Shown here: in pieces, positions 7,713 to 16,376 of the stretch | Layout of the letters: every line of letters begins with the position of its first letter | Numbering within the stretch: position 1 is the first letter of the stretch | Origin: JBGAHD01 sp044226395 | GTDB lineage: Bacteria > Pseudomonadota > Gammaproteobacteria > Xanthomonadales > Ahniellaceae | Direction of reading: 5' to 3' | NCBI GenBank assembly: GCA_044226395.1 | Contig: JBGAHD010000002.1 | Location: 62,001-126,000 of the forward strand | Length of the DNA: 64,000 nt | Translations under genes and position numbers: made by a program | The notes under the pieces: generated by a model | Seen by the model: only the letters and a program-made list of their open reading frames with translations | What the model was told of the DNA's origin: nothing | Database searches by the model: none

Positions 7713-10367
7713 ATGGATACCGCACGTTGGCGTCGGGCGAGCGAGTTGTTCGGCGAGGTGATCGAGCTGGCACCCAGCGAACGCGAGTCTAGGCTGCGCG
7801 AGGTCTGCGCCGACGATCCGGCCTTGCTGCGCGCGGTGCTGCAATTGCTCGCCGCGCATGGCGACGACAACACCGGACTCGATCGCCTGGGACGCGTCGT
7901 CGACCAGGCCTTGATCGCGGCGACGCGCGAGGAAGGCGAACCGCCGGGACGCCGCGTCGGACCCTTCACTATCGTGCGCGAGATCGGCGCGGGCGGCATG
8001 GGTCGCGTGTATCTGGCCGAGCGCGAGGTCGACGGCGCGGCGCAACGCGTCGCGCTGAAGATTCCGCCGCTGGCCTTGCTCGATAGCGAATTCCGTCATC
8101 GCCTGCGCGGCGAGCGGCGCGCGCTGGCGGGGCTGGAACACAACCACATCGCGCGGCTGGTCGACGCGGGAGAGCTCGAGGATGGTCGCCCCTACTTCGC
8201 GATGGAATATGTCGACGGCGTGCCGTTGACGACGTATTGCGATCAGAACTCGCTAAGTCTCCCCGCGCGGCTGCGCTTGTTGATCGACGTCTGCGCGGCC
8301 GTCGACTACGCGCATCGGCAATTGCTCGTGCATCGCGACATCAAGCCCGAGAACGTGCTGGTGACGCCCGAGGGCGTGGTCAAGCTGCTCGATTTCGGCA
8401 TCGCCAAGCCAATCGACGACGCGCGCGGCGTCGCCACCGATCGCACGCAGGAAGAGCGCCGCTTCTTTTCGCCGGCCACGGCCGCGCCCGAGCAGGTGCT
8501 GGGTCGCGACACCGGCGTGGCCACCGACGTCTACGCGCTCGGCGTGTTGATGTTCAACGTACTCGCCGGCGTGCCGCCTTACGCGCTGGAAGGCTTGCCT
8601 TACGCCGACGTGATCGCGCGCATCGTCGATCAGCCGGCGCCGCGCATGAGCGAATTGGCCGCGCGCTTGACGGGCGATGCGCAAGCCCGCGCGCGCGGCA
8701 TCACGTCGTCATCGACGCTGGCGCGCGCCTTGCGCGGCGATCTCGACGCCATCGTCGCCAAGTGCCTGCGCAAGGACCCCGCGCATCGCTATGCCGGCGC
8801 GCAACGGCTGGCCGATGATCTCGAGGCCGTGCTCGAGCATCGTCCGATCGGCCTGCGTCATCGCGATCGCGGCTATCGCCTCGCGCTGTTCCTGCGGCGC
8901 AATGCGCTGGCCGTGAGCCTGACGACCTTGACCGTGACGATGGCGATCGCGCTGGCCGTGATCAGCGCGCTGCAGGCGCGTCGCCTCGAACAGGAGCGTG
9001 ATCTCGCGCGCGAGCAGCAGCGGCAAGCGGAGTTTCAGCGCGGGCGCGCCGAGAGCACAGCGCAGTTCCTCGCCGAGACGTTCAAGGAGCGCGACCCCCG
9101 CAACGCGCAAGGCGTGGACCTGACCGCGAGCGAGTTGCTACGGCGTGGCGAACAGCGCATCGTCGCGGGCAAGCCCGAGGACCCGATCGTGCGCGCCGCT
9201 CTGATGTCGACGATCAGCGACATCCATTTTGCGATGAATCGTTTCAAGGACGCCGAGCGACTGGCCAAGCAGGCCGCCGAGCTGCGTCAGGACTTGAGCG
9301 AGGCCAGTCCGGAATTGGCCCAGTCGCGGCTGCAACTGGCGCGTATCGCCGGCATGCTCGAGCGGTATCAAGAGTCCCTGGAGGGCGCCGAGCGAGTGGC
9401 CGCGCAACTGCGCGCCCACGCCATCGAGAATCCGACACTCGAACAGGTGCTGGCCTTGCGCGCCCACGCGCTGCAAAAGCTGGGAAGGATCGAGGAAGCA
9501 CGTGACCAGTGGCGAGAGGTAATCGATCTACGAACCGCCGCCTATGGCGAAGCCGACAGCCGCACGCTGGACGCCATGATTGGATTGTCGGCCGTGCTCG
9601 CGATCGCTGGACTCGGTGACGAATCGCGCGCCATCGAGGCCCGCGTGCTGGCGCTGCGGCTGTCGATCATCAAGGGCGAGAACGATCCGCAGCGCCTGAA
9701 GGTGATGCGCGAGCAGGTGAACCTCGAACTCAAGCACCACCAGTTCGAGCGCGCGCGCGCGATCGCCGACCAGGCTCTGGCGTTGGCCATCCGCGTCTAT
9801 AGCGAGCAACATGTCGAGACCTTGCGCGCGCACGAAATGGTGGCCTCGGTGCATTGTGATCAGGGCCAGTTGCAGTCCTGCATGGACATCTTTCGGCGCA
9901 CCTTGGACATGCGCAAGGCGCTGTTCGGCGAAAAGAGCGCGACGGTGGCATCGGCCGAGTACAACCTGGGCCTCATCCAGTTCTATGCCGTCGGCGATGC
10001 TTCCGCGGCGCTGCCGCATCTGCGCGAGGCTGTGAGATTGTCTGTCGATGATCCGAATAAGCCCGAGATGAATTTGGGCCCATTCGAGCTCGAACTTGGC
10101 GCGGCGTTGTCCGATCTTGGCGATCTCGCCGAAGCGCGCGCGATGATCGACCGCGCGCGCGCGCGATTCGAGGCGCAGCAACCGCGCCCCGAGCGACGCT
10201 TGCAGCGCGTGCGCGCCGAACTGGCCTGCGTGGATTGGCGCAAGCACCGCGATGACGCGCGCCGCGCGACGTTCGAGCAAGCCCTGGCGCAAGTCGACAA
10301 GACGCGGTTCCCGAACGAGAGCGAGCGCCTCGCGCGCTGCGGCGAGGCGCTCGCGGTCAAACCCTGA
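7713..10367 (+). CDS. Membrane Ser/Thr protein kinase with TPR-like sensor domain
   Basis: An 884-residue Hanks-type kinase. The cytoplasmic kinase domain spans about residues 84-370: glycine loop IGAGGMGRVY (91-100), catalytic Lys116 (VALKI), HRDIKPEN with Asp209, DFG at 227-229 and an APEQ segment. A single transmembrane helix lies near 398-420. It is followed by a charged coiled-coil stretch (RRLEQERDLAREQQRQAE) and a long helical region resembling tetratricopeptide repeats, presumably periplasmic. It starts 7 bp after the ECF sigma stop codon, so the pair is almost certainly an operon. In related pairs the kinase phosphorylates the sigma factor to activate it. The stimulus here is unknown. 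Confidence 0.92.
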   Translation: MDTARWRRASELFGEVIELAPSERESRLREVCADDPALLRAVLQLLAAHGDDNTGLDRLGRVVDQALIAATREEGEPPGRRVGPFTIVREIGAGGMGRVYLAEREVDGAAQRVALKIPPLALLDSEFRHRLRGERRALAGLEHNHIARLVDAGELEDGRPYFAMEYVDGVPLTTYCDQNSLSLPARLRLLIDVCAAVDYAHRQLLVHRDIKPENVLVTPEGVVKLLDFGIAKPIDDARGVATDRTQEERRFFSPATAAPEQVLGRDTGVATDVYALGVLMFNVLAGVPPYALEGLPYADVIARIVDQPAPRMSELAARLTGDAQARARGITSSSTLARALRGDLDAIVAKCLRKDPAHRYAGAQRLADDLEAVLEHRPIGLRHRDRGYRLALFLRRNALAVSLTTLTVTMAIALAVISALQARRLEQERDLAREQQRQAEFQRGRAESTAQFLAETFKERDPRNAQGVDLTASELLRRGEQRIVAGKPEDPIVRAALMSTISDIHFAMNRFKDAERLAKQAAELRQDLSEASPELAQSRLQLARIAGMLERYQESLEGAERVAAQLRAHAIENPTLEQVLALRAHALQKLGRIEEARDQWREVIDLRTAAYGEADSRTLDAMIGLSAVLAIAGLGDESRAIEARVLALRLSIIKGENDPQRLKVMREQVNLELKHHQFERARAIADQALALAIRVYSEQHVETLRAHEMVASVHCDQGQLQSCMDIFRRTLDMRKALFGEKSATVASAEYNLGLIQFYAVGDASAALPHLREAVRLSVDDPNKPEMNLGPFELELGAALSDLGDLAEARAMIDRARARFEAQQPRPERRLQRVRAELACVDWRKHRDDARRATFEQALAQVDKTRFPNESERLARCGEALAVKP

Positions 10368-10379
10368 CGATATCGGCCT

Positions 10380-11186
10380 TCATTCGCCGCGCGAGCCGTC
10401 GGCAGGCGGCGGCGACAACGCGCGGAAATTGGGCTCGATCCACTCCAGCCCGATCGACTCGCCGGCAGTGATCGCGTTGGGTCCGAAGATGCCGCGACGC
10501 ACGCGCACGATGCGCGCGCTCGGCGACGCCAAGACGCTGGACAGGATCGGCGTGCCATTGAGGTCGACGTGGACGCCGGCGCTATCGGTCCAGACTTGCA
10601 GCACCGCGCTGTGCGGCACGATCGGGCCCTCTTCCATCGGCCGAACACCGATGTCGACCAAGTCGGCCTTGGCCTGATCGAGCACCGACCAGGTCGAACC
10701 CCGACGGCGCCAGTGCTCGACCGCGATGCCGATCTGGCCGTTGCTGTTGTCGGCGCGCAGTCGCAGCACATCGTAGTCGGCGCTGCGGCTGATTTCGCTG
10801 GTGGAACGAATGGCGACCTCGAGGAAGGTGTAGCTCTCTTCCTTGCCCGGATCGACCTTGTCGCCATAGATGCTCGGCGTATTGCGCAGATCGAGGCCGA
10901 CCACCAGTTGCTCGCTCCAACCAGGGACCTGGCTCGGATCGAAATCGCGCCAGATCGGCGGCGCGAGCGTGGCTTCGGGCTCGACGAACGCGGCCTCGCC
11001 CGGGGGCGGCGGCGGCGGTGTCGGCGTGGGCGGCGGCGGTTCGGGCAGATTCTCGCGACAGCCATTGCCGCCGAGAATCACGATGGGATCGCGCGTTTCG
11101 GTGCAGCGCGGGAACGACGTCTGCGCGCCGGCCACGGCCGGCGCCAGCAACACGAGCCAGCAAAGTGCTCGAACGAACGGATTCAT
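10380..11186 (-). CDS. Secreted protein of unknown function (paralogue of next gene)
   Basis: A 268-residue exported protein. Start ATG 11186 is preferred over 11204 because GGAG lies 7 nt upstream and it gives a compact signal peptide (VLLAPAVAGA). The mature N-terminus has QTSFPRCTETR and GGNGCRENLPE, with two Cys that may form a disulfide. A proline-rich linker follows (PPPPTPTPPPPPP), then a beta-rich domain with PIWRDFDPSQVP and VVGLDLRNTPS. I do not recognise a family. The same ordered motifs occur in the adjacent upstream gene, so the two are tandem paralogues. The gene converges on the kinase gene, with only 12 bp between stops. Confidence 0.75.
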   Translation of the reverse strand: MNPFVRALCWLVLLAPAVAGAQTSFPRCTETRDPIVILGGNGCRENLPEPPPPTPTPPPPPPGEAAFVEPEATLAPPIWRDFDPSQVPGWSEQLVVGLDLRNTPSIYGDKVDPGKEESYTFLEVAIRSTSEISRSADYDVLRLRADNSNGQIGIAVEHWRRRGSTWSVLDQAKADLVDIGVRPMEEGPIVPHSAVLQVWTDSAGVHVDLNGTPILSSVLASPSARIVRVRRGIFGPNAITAGESIGLEWIEPNFRALSPPPADGSRGE

Positions 11187-11348
11187 GAGTGTGCTCCAAG
11201 GCATGGGGTGGGGCGCGGCGCGGCGACCGGGCGTCGAAGTCGACGCGGTTGGCGCGCGCGTCCGGGCGCGACCGCCCGAGGGCGGCCGCGCGAACCGGGG
11301 CGCGAGCTTAGCGGGAAGCCGAGGCCGATGCGCGGCGCGCGTCGGGCA

Positions 11349-12137
11349 TCATCGATCGGTCGAGCCGGACGCGAGGTAGAACACCGGGCGGAACCAGTCC
11401 AGGATCACGCGATCCTCGGTGCTGATCAGGTCGCGACCGAACAAGCCGCGGCGCAGGCGATACGGCGTGGCGTCACGCATGAACAGTGGGAAGGCCACGA
11501 CCTCCCGGTCATTGATGCGCAGCACGAGTTGATCGGTTCGGCGTTCGAACTTCAGCATCACGGTGTTGGGCCAATAGTTGGTGTCGGCGGTCCAGAAGAC
11601 GGCGCTGGACACCAACAGACCGCCGCCCGGACCCTTCACCACGGACCATGCCGCATCATCACTGCGACGATGTTCGACCATCAAGCGCGTGCCGTAGATG
11701 GTCTGGCTCAGTTTCGCGCTGATCACATCGAAGTGGAGGTCGCCGGAGAAATCCTCCGATTTCAAGGCGTATTCGAGCAAGGTCAGGGGCGGTAGACGTT
11801 GGCTACTGGCGCTGTCGATCGCGCTTGGTACCGTGCGCAAATCGAGCCCGACCTCGACCGTGCCGTCGAACGTCGGCACCAGCGCGGGATCGAAATCGAG
11901 CCAGACGGGCGGGGCTTCGCTGGGGCTGTCCATGCCCTCGGACGCTGGAGCGGAAATCGCGAACGAGTCGCCTGGCCGTGGAGGCGGTTCCTCGGGCAGT
12001 GATTCGCGGCAGCCATTGCCACCCGAGGGCCAGACCACGGTCCGCGTATCCGTGCACCGCGGAAACGACGTCTGGGCAAACGTCAGGGCCGGCGTCATCA
12101 AGACGCCGACAAGCAACACACGCATCCAATGATTCAT
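11349..12137 (-). CDS. Secreted protein of unknown function (paralogue of preceding gene)
   Basis: A 262-residue exported protein. Start ATG 12137 is chosen for its Shine-Dalgarno GAGGA about 6 nt upstream and the signal peptide that follows (VLLVGVLMTPALTFAQ). The longer reading frame upstream lacks both. It shares with its neighbour an N-terminal TSFPRCTDTR, GGNGCRESLPE, a Pro-rich linker, WLDFDPALVP, VEVGLDLRTVPS and a C-terminal GLFGRDLIST segment ending in a tryptophan-containing strand (VILDWFRPVF). No catalytic motif is visible. The two genes are 162 bp apart on the same strand. The function is unknown. Confidence 0.76.
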   Translation of the reverse strand: MNHWMRVLLVGVLMTPALTFAQTSFPRCTDTRTVVWPSGGNGCRESLPEEPPPRPGDSFAISAPASEGMDSPSEAPPVWLDFDPALVPTFDGTVEVGLDLRTVPSAIDSASSQRLPPLTLLEYALKSEDFSGDLHFDVISAKLSQTIYGTRLMVEHRRSDDAAWSVVKGPGGGLLVSSAVFWTADTNYWPNTVMLKFERRTDQLVLRINDREVVAFPLFMRDATPYRLRRGLFGRDLISTEDRVILDWFRPVFYLASGSTDR

Positions 12138-12432
12138 GACACTTCCTCGCAAGAACGCGCCAGGCCGCGCGCGGGCATGGCCGGTTTGCCGCTCCCCCAT
12201 CCGATCCCGCGACCCGGACGGGTCACGCATGGGAACGCGCATGAGAGGGTCGTGCAACTCGACCTGACTCGCCAAGAGGCGAGCTGTCCTGCATCCAGAC
12301 TCGATAAGCGGGGAGAAACCGGCTCATGGCGACACGCCTGATCCGGGCTGGGTGCGTAAGTGCTTGCGCCGCCATGATTTCGCCACTTTTTCGCCGCCTC
12401 GACGCCCGCGCGCGCGCGCAGGATGCGGCGTC

Positions 12433-13143
12433 ATGAAAGCCCTTGCCGTTCTTGCGAGTTTCTTGTTGAGCGCGCCCGCGTGGGGCGCGCCGGCCGTGGT
12501 CCTGCCCGGCGACTATCACGCCGAGGAAGTGGCCGACGCCACGCCAGGCCCGTGGCTGGCGCTGCTGCTGGGCGAAGGCGAGGATCGCCTGGTCGAGACC
12601 GCGGTCGCCATCGATCCCGTGCCCGATCCCATCTTCGGCGATGACGAGAAGGGCACCAGCGGCCGGCGCGTGAGCACGCCCGGTCTCGATGGCCAGGCGC
12701 TGTTTCTGCTGCGCGGCATCGAGGGCTTGCACGCGGGCACGGTGACCACCGTGGTCGGCGAGCCGCGCGATCTGGCGCGCGAAGCGCCGCTGCGCATGTT
12801 CCTGGGCAGCGCCGAGCAGAACCGCCTCGAGTTCGATTGCCAACCCGACGCCAGCGCCGGCGCGGGCCTGCGCTGCGCGCTTCGCTATTCGCGCGGCGAA
12901 CATCAGCAGACCCTGGGCGAGTTCAGCGGCTCGCGCGATGAGCAGGGCTTGCTGGCCGTGGGCGATGACGCCAATCCCTCGCTGCTGTGGGCGGGCGATC
13001 TCGATCGCGATGGGCGCCTGGATTTTCTGCTCGACCTGAGCGATCACTACAACGTGTCGCTGCCGACCTTGTTCTTGTCCACGCACGCAGGCGCGGGCGA
13101 GTTGGTCGGTCGCGTCGCCCAACGTCGCACCGTCGGCTGCTGA
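12433..13143 (+). CDS. Secreted hypothetical protein with an Asp-rich calcium-type loop
   Basis: A 236-residue exported protein, start ATG 12433 with AGGA about 10 nt upstream and a clear signal peptide (VLASFLLSAPAWGAPA). The body is beta-rich and acidic. Near residue 193 it has AGDLDRDGRLDFLLD, the DxDxDGxxD pattern found in FG-GAP/EF-hand-like calcium loops. I do not recognise the family. The gene stands alone, followed by the DUF4124 gene 48 bp downstream. The 295 bp before it (12138-12432) hold no other gene or element I can support. Confidence 0.72.
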   Translation: MKALAVLASFLLSAPAWGAPAVVLPGDYHAEEVADATPGPWLALLLGEGEDRLVETAVAIDPVPDPIFGDDEKGTSGRRVSTPGLDGQALFLLRGIEGLHAGTVTTVVGEPRDLAREAPLRMFLGSAEQNRLEFDCQPDASAGAGLRCALRYSRGEHQQTLGEFSGSRDEQGLLAVGDDANPSLLWAGDLDRDGRLDFLLDLSDHYNVSLPTLFLSTHAGAGELVGRVAQRRTVGC

Positions 13144-13179
13144 GGCCGGCGCGTTCACACAGTCGCCGAGCGCGCGGCA

Positions 13180-13185
13180 TACACT
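13180..13185 (+). promoter_or_regulatory. TACACT -10 element giving a probable leaderless mRNA
   Basis: TACACT ends exactly 6 nt before the ATG at 13192, where transcription would be expected to start. No Shine-Dalgarno is present. The same geometry recurs at 49100. TTCACA at 13154-13159 resembles a -35, but a 20-bp spacer is long. Confidence 0.4.
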
Positions 13186-13191
13186 GCGCGC

Positions 13192-13809
13192 ATGGGTGCT
13201 TTTCGCCATCTAGCGTGGATCGTGAGCCTCGCGCTGATCTCGCCCTGCCTCGCGCAGAGCGTGCACAAGTGTCGCGGCGAAGACGGCGCGATCGCGTATC
13301 AAGACAAGCCTTGCGGCACGGCCGAGACCTTGCCGGCGCCGCGCATCGATCCGCCACCGCCGCCGTCGTCGATCACGCCCGTGCCCGCGATGCCAACGTC
13401 GAGCGCGGCCACCACCCCGACTGAAACCATCGCGCCCATGGCGCCGCCGCTGCCGCAGCAGTTCCTGTGCTCGACCTTCGAAGGCAAGCGCTACGTCAGC
13501 GCCAATGGCAATCCGCCATCGCGCATGGTGCCCTTGGCCGCGATGAATCTTTCCGAGCGCCGCTATCAGCGCGGCGACATCACGCGTCGCGGCAATGGCG
13601 AAGTGGCGCCAGCGCCGCGCGCCGACATGTTCGTGGAAGTGCGCGATCGCTGCGCGCCGATGAGTCAGCGCCAACTGTGCACCTGGTGGTATCAACGCCT
13701 GGGCGAGACCACGCACGCGCGCAAGCTCGCCTTCGATGCCGAGCGTCCGGGCTACGAACAGGAAGAACGCACGCTGCGCACGCAGTTGCAGACGTATTGC
13801 GGGTATTGA
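13192..13809 (+). CDS. DUF4124 domain secreted protein
   Basis: A 205-residue exported protein with a signal peptide ending CLAQS. The segment VHKCRGEDGAIAYQDKPC matches the DUF4124 pattern (YKCxDxxGxxxYQDxPC), common in small Xanthomonadales and betaproteobacterial envelope proteins. A proline-rich linker (residues 47-90) leads to a C-terminal domain with four Cys (CSTFEGKRYVS, RDRCAPM, QLCTWW, TYCGY) that may be disulfide-bonded. The function is unknown. Promoter spacing suggests translation from a leaderless message. Confidence 0.82.
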   Translation: MGAFRHLAWIVSLALISPCLAQSVHKCRGEDGAIAYQDKPCGTAETLPAPRIDPPPPPSSITPVPAMPTSSAATTPTETIAPMAPPLPQQFLCSTFEGKRYVSANGNPPSRMVPLAAMNLSERRYQRGDITRRGNGEVAPAPRADMFVEVRDRCAPMSQRQLCTWWYQRLGETTHARKLAFDAERPGYEQEERTLRTQLQTYCGY

Positions 13810-13927
13810 TCGCGAATTACGCGGGACGCAGCTAATTCGTCATGCGCTTCGCTTCGCGAACGCGTCGAGCGAACACCAGTTCATCGAAATCGAGACATTC
13901 ATCGCTTCGCGCCAACGCGGCGCGATG

Positions 13928-14707
13928 TCAGAACCCGTAACGCAGAAAACCGCCATCGACCGCGATGCATTCGCCCGTGATGTACGACGACGCCGGCAAG
14001 CACAAAAACGCGATCGCCGCCGCCACTTCCTCGGGCTCGCCGATGCGGCCCAGGGGCGTGCGCTCGATCACTTCGTCGAAGTAAGCCGGGTCGGCGAGCA
14101 CGGTGGCCGAACGGCCCGTGCGGATGTACCAGGGCGCGACCGTGTTGACGCGAATGCCCTCGCCCGCCCATTCCACCGCGAGATTGCGCGACAACTGCGT
14201 GAGCGCGGCCTTGGACATGCCATAGGGCGAACCCGTGCGCACATGCGTCAGGCCCGACACCGAACCGACATTGACGATGGCCGTCTGCGCGTGTCGCGCG
14301 AGCAGGGGATACACCAATCGACACATCTCGAACGCCGAGAAGACATTGGTGTCGATCAGGCCGCGATACTCGTCCTCGGTGTAGTCGAGCGTCTTTTTGC
14401 GGATATTGGTGCCGGCGTTGTTGACCAGCACGTGCAACTGTCCGCCCTGATCGTTGATCCAGTCGAGCACTTCCAGGCGCTGCTCGGCCTCGGCCACGTC
14501 GGCGGCCAGGGCGAGGATGCGGCGACCGGGAAACTCCTCGAGCAATTCCTGGCGCGCGAGCTCGAGCTGGATCTCGTCGCGCGCGACCATCAGCACCTCG
14601 GCGCCGAAGCTCGCGAGTTCGCGCGCCGTGGCCAGGCCAATGCCCTTGCTCGCGCCGGTGATCAGCGCCACTCGTCCATCCAGTCGCCAGCGCGACGCGT
14701 CCACCAT
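13928..14707 (-). CDS. SDR family NAD(P)-dependent oxidoreductase
   Basis: A 259-residue classical short-chain dehydrogenase. It has the cofactor motif TGASKGIG at residues 17-24, NNAG at 96-99, the catalytic Ser in GSVSG (149-151) and YGMSK with Tyr162 and Lys166. The C-terminal GECIAVDGGF is typical of the tropinone reductase-like and FabG-like subgroup. Arg at the end of the second strand (VARDE) hints at NADP preference, by inference. The substrate is unknown. It is divergent from the methyltransferase gene across an 83-bp gap, in which TAGCAT (14755-14760) is a possible -10 for the rightward gene. Confidence 0.9.
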   Translation of the reverse strand: MVDASRWRLDGRVALITGASKGIGLATARELASFGAEVLMVARDEIQLELARQELLEEFPGRRILALAADVAEAEQRLEVLDWINDQGGQLHVLVNNAGTNIRKKTLDYTEDEYRGLIDTNVFSAFEMCRLVYPLLARHAQTAIVNVGSVSGLTHVRTGSPYGMSKAALTQLSRNLAVEWAGEGIRVNTVAPWYIRTGRSATVLADPAYFDEVIERTPLGRIGEPEEVAAAIAFLCLPASSYITGECIAVDGGFLRYGF

Positions 14708-14790
14708 CGTTCACCTGCGATCGATGCCCGCGTGCGGGCGGGCGCGGCGGCCGCTAGCATAGCGGTTTCGTCTTCGAATGCATCGCCCGC

Positions 14791-16002
14791 ATGAGCGTGG
14801 AAATCGCCCTGGAACACCTGGTCAAGCTTGGCGCCGATCCGCAAGGACCGTTCGCGTTGCGCGTGGATTTCGCGGTGCGCTCGGCCGTGGCTTGCGATGT
14901 CGATGTATCGATCGACATTCGTCGCGCCAGCGATGGCGAGCTGGTCTATCGCCGGCAATTGCGCGAGGACGGTTGGGATCCGTCGTGGTTGCCGCGCGGC
15001 TTGTACAGCTGTCACGCCTTGGCGCCGCGACTCGATTTGCCCGAAGGCACGTATCGCGCGCACGTCGCGCTGTGGCACACGCAGCGCGCGCGCGCGATCA
15101 AGGTCGACGAGCAAGTGATCGAACTGAGCGCGACCGGCGCCGAAAGCGCGGGGCCGCGCCTGACGTGGCAACTCGAGGCGCGTGGCAAGACCACGGCCAT
15201 CGATCAGTTGTCGTGGCGACGCGGCGCGGGCGATTGGTTTCACAAGCACTTCGACCACGCGGCGCGCACGGTGGCGAGTTATTTCCTCGGCGATTCGCCG
15301 CTGCTCGCCGGGCGCGTGCTCGACGTCGGTTGCGGCGATGGCATCACCGATCTCGGCATCGCCCTGCGTTGGCAGCCGCAAGAGTTCATCGGCGTCGATC
15401 CGTTTCGCGGCTACGAGCGCCTGCCCGAGATTCTCGACGCCGCGCATCTGCCGCGCGAGGCCATGCCCGAGGGCCTGCGCTTCATGCCCGCCGATGCCAA
15501 CGACCTGCCCTTCGACGACAATCACTTCGACGTGGTGGTGAGTTGGGGTTCGCTCGAGCACATCGTCGGCGGTTATGAGCGCGCGCTGCGAGAAATTCGT
15601 CGCGTGCTGCGTCCCGATGGCTTGTTGTTCGTGCACCCGGGCCTGTTCTATTCCGATGTCGGCAATCATCTCGGCGAATTCGCGTTCGCGCGCGCCGAGC
15701 CCTACGTGCATCTCAAGCGTTCGCGCGAGCAGTTGCGCGAGATGGTGCTCGCCGCCACGCCCGACTACATCGATCGCGCCGGCGAGTTCTCCACGCCCGA
15801 GCAGTACTGGCAGTGGTTCACCGAATTGAATCCGATCACGGTCGATCGCTTCGAGCGCGAGTTGCGCGAACTCGGCTTCGAGCCGTGGCGCGTGGCGCTG
15901 CGCACGCACGAGCGCGTGGATTACACGCCGGAATTGCAGCGCTATTCCTTCGTCGATCTGGCCGTGGGCGAGTTGTATCTGTCGGCGTACAACCGCAAGT
16001 AA
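14791..16002 (+). CDS. Class I SAM-dependent methyltransferase with N-terminal beta-domain
   Basis: A 403-residue protein. Residues 1-130 form a beta-rich domain (DVDVSIDIRRASDGELVYR) reminiscent of the carbohydrate-binding C-terminal domain of O-antigen exporters such as Wzt, though this resemblance is weak. The Rossmann methyltransferase begins near residue 177 with VLDVGCGDGITDLG (motif I), followed by the acidic VDPFRGY, MPADANDLPF and a proline-less motif IV region VVVSWGSLEHI. The final segment resembles Methyltransf_11. The target may be a polysaccharide or a lipid-linked sugar, by inference from the N-terminal domain only. It is monocistronic and divergent from the SDR gene. Confidence 0.82.
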   Translation: MSVEIALEHLVKLGADPQGPFALRVDFAVRSAVACDVDVSIDIRRASDGELVYRRQLREDGWDPSWLPRGLYSCHALAPRLDLPEGTYRAHVALWHTQRARAIKVDEQVIELSATGAESAGPRLTWQLEARGKTTAIDQLSWRRGAGDWFHKHFDHAARTVASYFLGDSPLLAGRVLDVGCGDGITDLGIALRWQPQEFIGVDPFRGYERLPEILDAAHLPREAMPEGLRFMPADANDLPFDDNHFDVVVSWGSLEHIVGGYERALREIRRVLRPDGLLFVHPGLFYSDVGNHLGEFAFARAEPYVHLKRSREQLREMVLAATPDYIDRAGEFSTPEQYWQWFTELNPITVDRFERELRELGFEPWRVALRTHERVDYTPELQRYSFVDLAVGELYLSAYNRK

Positions 16003-16080
16003 GCGGCGCCGCGTCGGCGTCGACGCATTAATCCGACTTAATCGATCGCGAAGCTCCCGCCAAGGCGCGCGCGCCTAGGC

Positions 16081-16137
16081 TGTGCATCACCGCTCGCCCC
16101 CCGAGCGCGAGGGCCCGCAAGGGCATTGTGATGCACA
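16081..16137 (+). ncRNA. Possible structured RNA leader: three-way junction ahead of a small secreted protein
   Basis: The sequence folds as an outer 10-bp perfect helix (TGTGCATCAC 16081-16090 with GTGATGCACA 16128-16137) enclosing two hairpins. One is CGCTCG/CGAGCG (16091-16096 with 16102-16107, loop of five C). The other is GCCC/GGGC closed by a GCAA tetraloop (16113-16124). The Shine-Dalgarno CAGGAG at 16142-16146 follows almost directly, and the small protein starts at 16155. The fold is my own reading. Whether it is transcribed, and whether it regulates, is inference. A terminator of the upstream methyltransferase gene is the main alternative. Confidence 0.4.
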
Positions 16138-16154
16138 CCGCCAGGAGTTCGCCC

Positions 16155-16376
16155 ATGAATATCGCCATTCGCCGTTTTGCTCTGGTCGCCGGCATGTTGG
16201 TCGCCGGCGCGAGCTTCGCCGCCACCCAGGCCACCCCGACCGCCACCGCCGCGCCGCAGCAGCGCGCCACCGTGCTCGCGCAGGCCGGTGACACCGGCAC
16301 GACCAAGCCCGAGGCCAAGAAGTGCCACGACGCCGCCGGCAAGGAGGTGAAGTGCCCGAAGAAGAAAGCCGGTTGA
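16155..16376 (+). CDS. Small secreted Lys-rich protein
   Basis: A 73-residue exported protein, start ATG 16155 with CAGGAG 8 nt upstream. The signal peptide (residues 1-23, VAGMLVAGASFAA) is followed by a Thr/Ala/Gln-rich linker. The conserved-looking tail is KKCHDAAGKEVKCPKKK, with two cysteines 10 residues apart. Similar short proteins ending in a KCxDAxGKxVKCP pattern occur in Xanthomonadales and Burkholderiales, as I recall, without known function. A structured leader candidate lies directly upstream. Confidence 0.72.
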   Translation: MNIAIRRFALVAGMLVAGASFAATQATPTATAAPQQRATVLAQAGDTGTTKPEAKKCHDAAGKEVKCPKKKAG

